From the NCBI GenBank assembly GCA_964460245.1, contig CAYWTL010000023.1, forward strand, positions 1 through 30,396: a stretch of DNA of 30,396 nucleotides. The letters are read 5' to 3'. Positions 14,619-22,303 of the stretch are shown here, piece by piece. The stretch is from JAXDBM01 sp964460245 (GTDB lineage Bacteria; Desulfobacterota; Syntrophia; Syntrophales; Fen-1087). How positions within the stretch are numbered: position 1 is the first letter of the stretch; each line of letters opens with the position of its first letter. Position numbers and translations under genes: made by a program. The notes below the pieces were generated by a model. That model ran no database searches and was not told the DNA's origin. It saw only the letters and a program-made list of their open reading frames with translations.

Positions 14619-15154
14619 CGCCGGCTTCGATATTTTCAGGAACCGGAAAAGCAACCTTCGATGCCTTTTCCATGACCGGTTCGCCGGATCGAAGGCCGAA
14701 GCCCGCCTGCTCCTCTCGACAAATCACTTCACCCTGAATGCGATCCTCGAATGCCAGGGAATCTGCAACACCATGCCGGCAGGCCGGACCGGATATGGTC
14801 CAACGGAGAGGTCACAACGCTGATGCATTACTTCACTTATTGAATGATATATATTTGCATTTATTGATTATTACAGTTCATTGATTCCTGAGATTTCCAA
14901 AGCATAAGTGAAACGGATTCTTCCGGGCAAGCGCAGCGACGACAACTCGATCCAGACGGTCAGGAAGGACTGGACCGGTGACGGATTGTCAAAATCCTTT
15001 TTGATTGTAATTTTCATAATAATTTACTAAAAATAAAGTCAGAATTTCAACCGCCCCATTTCCGGAGCGATCGAATCAGAATTATGGCCCACGGAGGCTC
15101 ATCCCGGATGAAGATGGGGAAGCGCCATCGTCACGGAGAGAGAAGAACGGATTC
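14619..15154. other. 536-base intergenic region with AT-rich islands
   Basis: No convincing gene here; the only plus-strand ORF (TTG start, 14608-14823) has no ribosome site and unlikely composition. Bases 14823-14895 and 15000-15050 are strikingly AT-rich for this window. A perfect 9-base inverted repeat (TTCACTTAT 14832-14840, ATAAGTGAA 14904-14912) flanks the first island. The region probably holds the promoter of the GGDEF-mrfAB operon, but no clear -35/-10 pair was found. Confidence 0.5.
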
Positions 15155-16465
15155 ATGATCGAAGCAAATAAAACGAACCGGCAGGAACGGACCGGAGCCA
15201 GGAAAGGAAGGGAACCGCACGCCTTGCCCGACAGTGAGCAAAAGTACCACGAGATGCTCGACAGCATCGATGACGGCTATTACGAAGTGGACTTGGCGGG
15301 CAGGTTCACCTTTTTCAACGATACCCTCCCGAAATTGACGGGATACGCGACGAAAGAGCTGATGGGCGCCAATTACCGGATTCTCATGGACGACACCAAT
15401 GCCGGGCAGGTGTTTCAGGCTTTTCACGAGGTTTACCGGACCGGCGCCCCGGCCAGACTTTTCGAATGGAAGATCACGACAAAGAGCGGCTCGCAGTTAC
15501 ACGTCCAGACATCCATTTTCCTGATCCGGGACCCGATGGGAAAACCGGTCGGCTTCCGGGGGCTCACCCGTGACATCACGGAAAAGAAAATCGCCGAAGA
15601 GCGCCTCCGGGAAAGCGAGGAGAAATTCCGGACGCTCGTGGAGAACCTGAACGACGTAATTTATAGTCTGGACGCCCAGAGCCGTTTTACCTATGTCAGC
15701 CCGTCGGTCGAGCGCGTGACCGGCTACGGCGCGGACGAGATGGTCGGCCAGCCCTTTTCCAAATTCGTTCCCGCGGAGGACATTCCGGCCCTGTATGAGT
15801 GGTTTGAAAAAGCCCTCGACAGCGGGACGAAAACCACCGAGCTGCGCGTAATGACCCGGGACGGACGGATCCTGATTATGCGCACGTCCGTCCGGCCCCT
15901 TCACGACAAAGATCAAGCTGCGGTGGGACTCGGCGGGCTGCTGACCGACATCACCGAATACAAGCTGCTGCAGGAGGAATTGCGGGCTCTCGCGGTAACC
16001 GATCCGATGACGGGCCTCTACAACCGCAGGGGATTCACCACGCTGGCGGAACAGCACATGCGGTCGTGCAGCCGGACCCGGATGAAGATGCTGCTCTTTT
16101 TCTGCGATCTGGATTACATGAAGATCATCAACGACGCCCTGGGCCACCTGGAGGGAGACCGGGCCATCATGGACGTCGCCCTGGTCCTGAAAAGAACTTT
16201 CCGGGAAGCGGATATCATCGCCCGGATCGGCGGCGACGAGTTTGCCATCCTTTCCCTCAATACCGCCGACATCGGTCCCGAATATCTTCTGAAGCGCCTG
16301 CAGCACCAATTCGACCGCCACAATGCGGAGGCAAACCGCTCATACCAGCTGCACATCAGCATCGGCTGGGCCTCATTCGACCCCGACAATCCCTGCACGC
16401 TCGATGACCTGATGACCCGCGCCGACACGGCCATGTACGAACAGAAAAAGCTCAAGCGTCTCTGA
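15155..16465 (+). CDS. PAS-PAS-GGDEF diguanylate cyclase
   Basis: A 436-residue soluble signalling protein. Two PAS sensor domains lie at about 28-145 (SIDDGYYEVDLAGRFTFFND ... GLTRDITEKK) and 150-275 (NDVIYSLDAQSRFTYVSPS ... GLLTDITEYK). A GGDEF domain follows at about 280-436 (DPMTGLYNRRGF). The active-site loop is intact GGDEF (359-363), and an RxxD inhibitory site (R350-E-A-D353) stands five residues before it. It should therefore make cyclic di-GMP from GTP and be product-inhibited. There is no membrane segment or response-receiver domain, so the PAS domains sense a cytoplasmic cue (redox, gas or small ligand). The mrfA-like helicase gene starts 20 bases after its stop, pointing to one transcript. 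Confidence 0.94.
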   Translation: MIEANKTNRQERTGARKGREPHALPDSEQKYHEMLDSIDDGYYEVDLAGRFTFFNDTLPKLTGYATKELMGANYRILMDDTNAGQVFQAFHEVYRTGAPARLFEWKITTKSGSQLHVQTSIFLIRDPMGKPVGFRGLTRDITEKKIAEERLRESEEKFRTLVENLNDVIYSLDAQSRFTYVSPSVERVTGYGADEMVGQPFSKFVPAEDIPALYEWFEKALDSGTKTTELRVMTRDGRILIMRTSVRPLHDKDQAAVGLGGLLTDITEYKLLQEELRALAVTDPMTGLYNRRGFTTLAEQHMRSCSRTRMKMLLFFCDLDYMKIINDALGHLEGDRAIMDVALVLKRTFREADIIARIGGDEFAILSLNTADIGPEYLLKRLQHQFDRHNAEANRSYQLHISIGWASFDPDNPCTLDDLMTRADTAMYEQKKLKRL

Positions 16466-16485
16466 TCCAACGCCAGGAAGGGTTT

Positions 16486-18861
16486 ATGGCCAAATTAACC
16501 ATGGACGAATGGCTGTCCCGGCTGGCAGACAATCGGCGCTTCATGGAAACGGTTACGTCGTTCCGGCGACTCCCGGCCATGGAAGGTCGATACGCCGCAT
16601 TTCCGGGCTGGGTTCACCCCGGGCTCCGCCTCGTCCTCGAAAAGAGGGGCATCGGACAACTCTACAGCCACCAGGCCGAAGCGATCCAAAGGGCACGAAA
16701 CGGGCGAAACGTGCTGCTGGTGACGCCCACGGCCAGCGGCAAGACACTGTGCTACAATCTGCCCGTGCTTCAGCGGATTCTCGAAGCGCCGGAGACTCGC
16801 GCCCTCTACCTGTTTCCCACCAAGGCCCTCGCCCAGGACCAAATGCATGAAGTGCATGACCTGATCCATGAGCTGGGCAGCGACATCCGGACCTACACCT
16901 ACGACGGGGACACGCCGGATGACGCCCGTCAAGCCATTCGCAGGCAGGGCCATGTCGTAGTGACCAACCCGGACATGCTCCATGCGGGCATTCTGCCCCA
17001 CCACACCAAATGGCAAAAGCTCTTCAGCAATCTGAAATACGTCGTTATCGACGAGTTGCATGTCTACCGGGGGATTTTCGGGTCTCACCTGACGAACGTC
17101 ATCCGCCGACTCGTGCGAATCTGCCGCTTCTACGGCCAGGACCCGGTTTTCATCTGCTGTTCGGCGACCGTGGCCAATCCCGGCGAGCACGCGGAAAATC
17201 TGCTGGAAAGGCCGGTCGAAGTAATCGCGGAGAGCGGCGCCCCGGCGTCCGCCAAGGCTTTTGTTCTCTGCAACCCTCCCATCGTGAACCGTCAGCTCGG
17301 CATTCGGCAGTCCGCCCTGACCCTGGCCAGAAATCTGGCTGCAGACCTCATCGCCAACGCCATCCAGACCATCATTTTCACCACCAGCCGCCTGAACGTC
17401 GAGGTATTGACCAAATACCTGAAGGACCGTTTCCGCCGGGAAAAGCCCCTGGACACGAAATTCGTGACCGGATACCGGGGCGGCTATCTTCCCAACCTGC
17501 GGCGCCAGATCGAAGCAGGACTGCGACATCGCGAGGTCATGGGCGTGGTAAGCACCAATGCCCTGGAACTGGGTATCGACATCGGCGATCTGGAGGCCTG
17601 CATCATGGTGGGCTATCCGGGTTCCATCGCCAGCACCTGGCAGCAGGCCGGAAGGGTCGGACGTCGCACGGGACAGAGCTTCGCCGTCCTGATCGCCCGG
17701 AGCAGCCCCATGGACCAGTTCATTGTCGAGCATCCGGACTACTTCTTCTCCCGTTCGCCCGAGAACTGCCGAGTGAATCCGGACAATCTTCTCATCCTGC
17801 TTCATCATCTGAAAAGCGCGGCCTTCGAACTCCCCTTTGAAAAGGGCGAGCAATTCGGAAAGGAAAATCTGGAGGAACTTCTCGATTACCTCGAAGAAAA
17901 GGGGGTCTTGCACCGTGTAGCCGACCGCTGGCACTGGGCGGCGGAGAGCTACCCCGCCGATGAAATCAGCCTGCGGAGCGTCAATCCCGAAAACGTCGTG
18001 ATCGTCGACGCCACGGAAGCGGGAAATCCTCAGGTCATTGCCGAGGTGGACTGGGACAGTGCCTTCACCACGGTCCACACGGACGCAATCTACATGGTCG
18101 AATCCCAGCAGTATCACGTGACGCGGCTGGATCTCGACGGGAAAAAAGCCTATGTCCGCAAGGTGGACACGGACTATTACACGGACGCCATGACGTATAC
18201 GCATGTCCGGGTGATCGACACCTTCGGGACAAAGCGCAACCGGGAGACCATCGTCGAGCACGGCGAGGTCCAGGTCGTGCGCAAAGTCACCGGATATAAA
18301 AAAATCAAGTTCTACACCCTGGAAAATATCGGCTTCGGAGACGTCAATCTTCCCGAAAAGGACATGCACACGACCGGCTACTGGTTCACCATTCCGAAAG
18401 ACCGGCTGATGGACATCCCCTGCACGCAGTCCGAACTGATCGACGGCCTGGCGGGTCTGGCTTACAGCCTGCATCATCTCGCGGCCATCCTGCTCATGGC
18501 GGACCCGCACGACATCGACCGCGCCATCGGCGACAAAAGCGGCGAGTGGTTTGTCCGCCAGGGCAAAGCCGTTCGGACCATCACGGCGGCGCCGGACGCC
18601 GCAGGCACGGCAATGGAAGGACCGTTTGCGCCGATGGTGGACGCATACGACCCGACCGTCTTTATTTTCGAGGCCTATCCGGGCGGCATCGGGTTTGCGG
18701 AGCTCCTGTTCGAGGAACACCAGCGGCTGCTGTCGTCGGCGCGCAACCTGATCGGCAATTGCCCCTGCCTTCAGGGCTGCCCGACCTGCGTGGGACCGAC
18801 CCTGGAGGTGGGGTTGTCGTCAAAAGCCATCGCATTGGCTATCATCGACCGGATCCTGTAG
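16486..18861 (+). CDS. mrfA: MrfA/YprA-like DEAD/DEAH-box helicase with zinc-binding C-terminal domain
   Basis: A 791-residue superfamily-2 helicase. Motif I TPTASGKT is at 80-87, motif II DELH at 189-192, motif III SAT near 226, and motif VI QQAGRVGRR at 386-394. The C-terminal DUF1998-type domain ends with four cysteines C759-x-C761-x3-C765-x2-C768 in NCPCLQGCPTC, a zinc site. This architecture and length match B. subtilis YprA, renamed MrfA, a 3'-5' DNA helicase that works with the exonuclease MrfB (YprB) to repair mitomycin C damage apart from UvrABC. The next gene here is a MrfB homologue, which strengthens the assignment. The start has AGGAAGG about 6 bases upstream and lies 20 bases after the GGDEF gene. 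Confidence 0.92.
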   Translation: MAKLTMDEWLSRLADNRRFMETVTSFRRLPAMEGRYAAFPGWVHPGLRLVLEKRGIGQLYSHQAEAIQRARNGRNVLLVTPTASGKTLCYNLPVLQRILEAPETRALYLFPTKALAQDQMHEVHDLIHELGSDIRTYTYDGDTPDDARQAIRRQGHVVVTNPDMLHAGILPHHTKWQKLFSNLKYVVIDELHVYRGIFGSHLTNVIRRLVRICRFYGQDPVFICCSATVANPGEHAENLLERPVEVIAESGAPASAKAFVLCNPPIVNRQLGIRQSALTLARNLAADLIANAIQTIIFTTSRLNVEVLTKYLKDRFRREKPLDTKFVTGYRGGYLPNLRRQIEAGLRHREVMGVVSTNALELGIDIGDLEACIMVGYPGSIASTWQQAGRVGRRTGQSFAVLIARSSPMDQFIVEHPDYFFSRSPENCRVNPDNLLILLHHLKSAAFELPFEKGEQFGKENLEELLDYLEEKGVLHRVADRWHWAAESYPADEISLRSVNPENVVIVDATEAGNPQVIAEVDWDSAFTTVHTDAIYMVESQQYHVTRLDLDGKKAYVRKVDTDYYTDAMTYTHVRVIDTFGTKRNRETIVEHGEVQVVRKVTGYKKIKFYTLENIGFGDVNLPEKDMHTTGYWFTIPKDRLMDIPCTQSELIDGLAGLAYSLHHLAAILLMADPHDIDRAIGDKSGEWFVRQGKAVRTITAAPDAAGTAMEGPFAPMVDAYDPTVFIFEAYPGGIGFAELLFEEHQRLLSSARNLIGNCPCLQGCPTCVGPTLEVGLSSKAIALAIIDRIL

Positions 18862-18968
18862 CCGTCCCGGTCAGACGGCGAAAAGACGGGTTCGCGCTTT
18901 TTCGGAATTCAAAGCCGTCCGGCACGAACATCCCGTCCCGTTGCCGCAACCGCTAGGCAGAGTGTGCC

Positions 18969-20267
18969 ATGACCGTAATCAAAAGAATCCACCGGCTGAC
19001 CGGTGAATCGGGTCATCCGGGCCGGCCGGACCGCAGGAGCGAGATCGACGCACTCCGCGCACGAATGGAACGGATCCTGGAACGCCGGCCCCAATCACGG
19101 CCAGCCCTTGCCCCCATGCCGTACCAGCGAGAAGTGCGCCCGCTGACTGACTTCATCACAGGGAGGGAGGCCGCCACGCCCCATGGCCCTTGCTTCGTGG
19201 CGGACGGGCTCGCGGAGCCATCCACCCGCCATGGCGACCGGTCCATCGAATCCCTTTCAGGGATCAACATGGATGCCGCTTCCATTCTGGCCAATGACCC
19301 CTTCCTGCAGAATCATCTCCCGACGGACGGCCTGTTCCTCGATACGGAAACGACCGGACTGGCCGGCGGCAGCGGGACGCTGACGTTTCTGATCGGACTC
19401 GGCTGGTTTGAAGAGGGCGGTTTTGCGACTCGCCAGATCTTCATCCGGGATTTCGCCGAGGAGCGGGCGGCCCTTTCGATTCTGGCAACGATGGCCGAAA
19501 ACAAAAGGTTTCTCGTGACTTTCAACGGAAAAAGCTTCGACGTGGGACTGCTGACCACGCGGTTTATCCTGAACCGCCTTCAAAATCCCCTGACCGGAAT
19601 GCCCCACCTGGATCTGCTCTACCCGGCCCGGCGCCTGCTCGGGCACCGTCTCGAAAACTGCCGCCTCGTCACGATTGAGGAGGGCATCTTCGGCTTTTTT
19701 CGCCGGGGCGACATTCCGGGCAGCGAGATTCCGCAGCGCTATTTCGACTGGCTGAAACAGCGCGACGCTGGTCCGATCTCCGATGTTTTCGAACACAACC
19801 GCCTGGACGTCATTTCCCTGGCGGGACTGGCGGCCTGCCTGACGGAACGGATCGACGTCCCCGACGAACGGATCCACGCCGATCCCCGCGACGCGCTGGC
19901 CGCCGCCCGGCTCCTCAGCGAGCGCAAAAAAATCCCGAAGGCCCGGCGCCTGCTTGAAGGTGTCGCCGTTTCCGGACGGCAGGCCGCCGCTCGGGAAGCC
20001 AGACGGATGCTTTCGCTCATCCATAAAAGGGAACGCCGGTGGGAGGAGGCGGTCCGCCTCTGGCAGGAGATGCTCCGGGAGGACGACGGGGATCTGTTTG
20101 CACTCATCGAACTGGCCAAGTGGCTCGAACACCGGTGTTGCGATCCCGAGCGCGCCCTCACTCTGGTCCGTCACGCCCTTCACCGCGCCCCGGACGCAAC
20201 GCCATTTGAAAAGCAGGCGGTGATCCATCGCCTGCTCCGGTTGGAAAAGCGTCTCCATCTGAAATGA
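18969..20267 (+). CDS. mrfB: MrfB/YprB-like DEDDh exonuclease with TPR-like tail
   Basis: A 432-residue protein. After a basic N-terminal region (about 1-110) comes an RNase H-fold exonuclease domain. Its DEDDh residues are visible: D125-x-E127 in FLDTETTGLAGG, D191 in FNGKSFDVG, and H276/D280 in EHNRLDVISLAG. From about residue 300 the protein is helical and TPR-like (ALAAARLLSERKKIPKARRL, WEEAVRLWQEML, DPERALTLVRHAL). Length and layout agree with B. subtilis YprB (MrfB), the metal-dependent 3'-5' exonuclease partner of MrfA. All catalytic residues are present. The gene follows mrfA after 107 bases with no terminator, so co-transcription is likely. Confidence 0.92.
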   Translation: MTVIKRIHRLTGESGHPGRPDRRSEIDALRARMERILERRPQSRPALAPMPYQREVRPLTDFITGREAATPHGPCFVADGLAEPSTRHGDRSIESLSGINMDAASILANDPFLQNHLPTDGLFLDTETTGLAGGSGTLTFLIGLGWFEEGGFATRQIFIRDFAEERAALSILATMAENKRFLVTFNGKSFDVGLLTTRFILNRLQNPLTGMPHLDLLYPARRLLGHRLENCRLVTIEEGIFGFFRRGDIPGSEIPQRYFDWLKQRDAGPISDVFEHNRLDVISLAGLAACLTERIDVPDERIHADPRDALAAARLLSERKKIPKARRLLEGVAVSGRQAAAREARRMLSLIHKRERRWEEAVRLWQEMLREDDGDLFALIELAKWLEHRCCDPERALTLVRHALHRAPDATPFEKQAVIHRLLRLEKRLHLK

Positions 20268-20286
20268 AAGAGTGCACCCCGCTCAA

Positions 20287-20314
20287 TTGACAAATCAGAA
20301 TCCATGACTATATT
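20287..20314 (+). promoter_or_regulatory. Strong predicted promoter of the sigma-region-4 mini-protein
   Basis: TTGACA (perfect) at 20287-20292, 16-base spacer, TATATT at 20309-20314 (5/6). This is the best sigma-70 match in the window. Predicted start about 18 bases before the GTG start codon. Confidence 0.7.
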
Positions 20315-20338
20315 ACCGCAAAAAAGGAGACGGGATCT

Positions 20339-20623
20339 GTGATCAACACCTACAAATGCAAGAAAAAGGGTCATTTGATTGCGGAAACGTGTCAGGACGC
20401 GACCTGCGAATGGCGTCTGAAGAATGAATCGTTCCTCAACTGCACCTGGATTGCGTGCAATTTCGGGCCGTTCACACTGGAGGAGGTCGGCGAAATGATG
20501 GGGGTGACCCGGGAAAGAATCAGACAAATCGAGGCCAAAGCCCTCAAGAAGCTTCAGCACAAAAAACGGAGGGATCAGCTTCGGGACTTCGCGTCACCCG
20601 ATAATGAATGGGAAATGCTGTAA
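20339..20623 (+). CDS. Small Cys-rich protein with a sigma-70 region 4 helix-turn-helix
   Basis: A 94-residue protein read from GTG at 20339, with AAGGAG 9 bases upstream. Residues about 46-72 (TLEEVGEMMGVTRERIRQIE, then AKALKKLQ) are an almost textbook RpoD region 4.2 helix-turn-helix, which normally reads the -35 element. There is no region 2 or 3, so it cannot be a complete sigma factor. The N-terminal half has five cysteines (C7, C18, C23, C35, C40), possibly a metal or redox site. It might compete for -35 sites, bind the RNA polymerase beta flap, or act as a sigma-like regulator; this is inference. Its stop is one base from the stop of the convergent enoyl-CoA hydratase gene, with no terminator between. 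Confidence 0.8.
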   Translation: MINTYKCKKKGHLIAETCQDATCEWRLKNESFLNCTWIACNFGPFTLEEVGEMMGVTRERIRQIEAKALKKLQHKKRRDQLRDFASPDNEWEML

Positions 20624-20624
20624 G

Positions 20625-21410
20625 TCATTCCCCGCCTTTTTGCCTCCTTTTCTTCGTCTGCTCGATGAAGAAAAAATCGTTCATATGCTTTTTTCGCTCC
20701 GGCCTTGAAAAGAGATAGGCCGAAAAGCCGAATTCCATATCGAGCGCCGAGCTCGTGTCCAGTTGCGGCGCGACCAGAGATACCCGTTTAACCGCCTCTA
20801 TGGCCTTGGCCGACCGCCTGGAAAGCTCCTGAGCCATGCTCATGGCCTCCGCCATGAATTGCTCCGGAGATGCAACCTTGTTGACCAGGCCGATTCGGAA
20901 GGCTTCTTTCGCCCCCAGCGGCTCCCCCAGCATCGCGATTTCTTTCGCCTTGACCATTCCCACAATCTGCCGCAGCGGATTGAAGAGGGGATTCAATCCG
21001 AATTTCAATTCGGGATGCCCGAAGATTGCGGACTCCGAAGCAATGATCAGGTCGCAGACGATGGCCAGGTTGAAGCCGCCGCCCAGCGCGATCCCGCCCA
21101 CCGCGGCAATGACAGGCTTCGGACAGGAATAGATGCGCTTCAGATAGCGGACGATCGAGTTGAAGTAGTCATCGATTTCGTGGTCGGGAAGGACGGCCAT
21201 CTCCTTGATATCCATGCCCGCCGAAAAGACATAATCGCCGCCGGTGAGGATGATGGCCCGGACGTCCACATCGGTTTCCAGCCGGATAAAGCAGTCCTCC
21301 AGCTCCTTTCGCATCGTTCCGGAAAGAGCGTTCATTTCATTGGGACGGTTCAGGGCGACAACGGCATATCCCGGCTTTTTTTCAATGAGGATCGTCTTGT
21401 AATTCATCAT
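20625..21410 (-). CDS. Enoyl-CoA hydratase/isomerase family protein lacking one catalytic Glu
   Basis: A 261-residue crotonase-fold protein. The CoA and oxyanion-hole segments are present (FSAGMDIKEM and VGGIALGGGFNLA). In rat hydratase the two catalytic glutamates lie 20 residues apart. Here the first position is Asn (N114, GGGFNL) and the second is kept (E134, FGHPELKFG). A single-Glu site is found in enoyl-CoA isomerases and other crotonases, so simple hydration of enoyl-CoA is doubtful and double-bond isomerisation or another CoA-ester reaction is possible. The basic C-terminal tail (KKRRQKGGE) is unusual. The gene overlaps the sppA stop by four bases (ATGA, 21407-21410), so it is the last cistron of the cmk-rpsA-sppA operon. 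Confidence 0.9.
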   Translation of the reverse strand: MMNYKTILIEKKPGYAVVALNRPNEMNALSGTMRKELEDCFIRLETDVDVRAIILTGGDYVFSAGMDIKEMAVLPDHEIDDYFNSIVRYLKRIYSCPKPVIAAVGGIALGGGFNLAIVCDLIIASESAIFGHPELKFGLNPLFNPLRQIVGMVKAKEIAMLGEPLGAKEAFRIGLVNKVASPEQFMAEAMSMAQELSRRSAKAIEAVKRVSLVAPQLDTSSALDMEFGFSAYLFSRPERKKHMNDFFFIEQTKKRRQKGGE

Positions 21411-22303
21411 GACAAAGGCTCGTAGAGATAATGGACCCCCTGTTGAAATCGGCTGCCCTCCTTCGTCAATTCCCCGACGAGTGTGGATGCCGCCTTTTCC
21501 AGCAGCAGTTCCCAGTAGGTGACTTTTTTCCTGGTGGGATAGACCAGCTCCGGAGCGCCCTTGATCCCGGCGAGCTTGCCGGCCAGTCGCACGGCATGAC
21601 CCATATCCCCGAGATCGTCCACCAGCCCTACTTTCTGGGCCTGCCTGCCCGTAAAAACGCGCCCGTCGGCAAGCTGCTTCAAGGCATCCCGGGGAATTTT
21701 CCGGTCTCTGGAAATAACTTCCAGCAACTGATCGTAGGTGTCGTCCACCAGTTCCTGGATCAGGACCTGCTCCTCACCCGTCATGGGCCGCACCGGCGAT
21801 CCGATGTCCTTGAACTTGCCGCTCTTGACCACCGAGGATTTCAGCCCGATCTTTTCCATGAGCGACTCGACATTGGCAAAATGCATGATGGCCGATATGC
21901 TGCCCGTGATGGTGCCCGGGTTCGCCACGATTTTGTCGGCCGCGCAGGCGACCAGGTATCCCCCCGAAGCGGCCACGGAGCCCATGGAGACAACCACCTT
22001 TTTCTTCTTTTTCAATTCCGACAGCGAGGCATAGATCTCCTGCGATGCAGCCACGCCGCCGCCGGGCGAATCGATCCGGACGACGACAGCCTTGATTCCG
22101 TCATCGCGACCGAATTCCTCCGCCTGCCGCGCGAACTCCTGCGAACTCCGCAGAACCCCCTCCACGGTCAGCACGCCGACGGAGTCGGCCAGGGGCAAAG
22201 ACCGCTTGCCGGTAAAAATGCCCAGGAAATAGGCCAACAGAAAAAAAATGAAAAAAACCAGAAGAAGCAACAGAAGACCGAAAATGACAGGATGTCTTCT
22301 CAT
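21407..22303 (-). CDS. sppA: Signal peptide peptidase SppA, short (36K) type
   Basis: A 298-residue membrane-anchored serine protease that degrades signal peptides left in the membrane. One N-terminal transmembrane helix (about 6-29, VIFGLLLLLLVFFIFFLLAY) is followed by a ClpP-like S49 domain. The predicted nucleophile is S112 in GSVAASGGY and the general base K164 in SGKFKDIGSP; RIDSPGGGV is also typical. The length matches the single-domain SppA of Gram-positives and many deltaproteobacteria, not the double-length E. coli enzyme. Its ATG overlaps the rpsA stop (ATGA, 22300-22303) and its stop overlaps the next gene, so translation is coupled on both sides. Confidence 0.95.
   Translation of the reverse strand: MRRHPVIFGLLLLLLVFFIFFLLAYFLGIFTGKRSLPLADSVGVLTVEGVLRSSQEFARQAEEFGRDDGIKAVVVRIDSPGGGVAASQEIYASLSELKKKKKVVVSMGSVAASGGYLVACAADKIVANPGTITGSISAIMHFANVESLMEKIGLKSSVVKSGKFKDIGSPVRPMTGEEQVLIQELVDDTYDQLLEVISRDRKIPRDALKQLADGRVFTGRQAQKVGLVDDLGDMGHAVRLAGKLAGIKGAPELVYPTRKKVTYWELLLEKAASTLVGELTKEGSRFQQGVHYLYEPLS

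Noticed and set aside
14608..14823. 71-codon ORF after the alcohol dehydrogenase gene
   Set aside because: TTG start with no Shine-Dalgarno, overlaps the dehydrogenase end, and the protein has no coherent pattern.
16495..18720. 741-codon open frame on the minus strand opposite mrfA
   Set aside because: It is the antisense shadow of a gene with clear helicase motifs. Long antisense frames arise easily in GC-rich coding DNA, and the protein is His/Gly/Asp-rich without domains.
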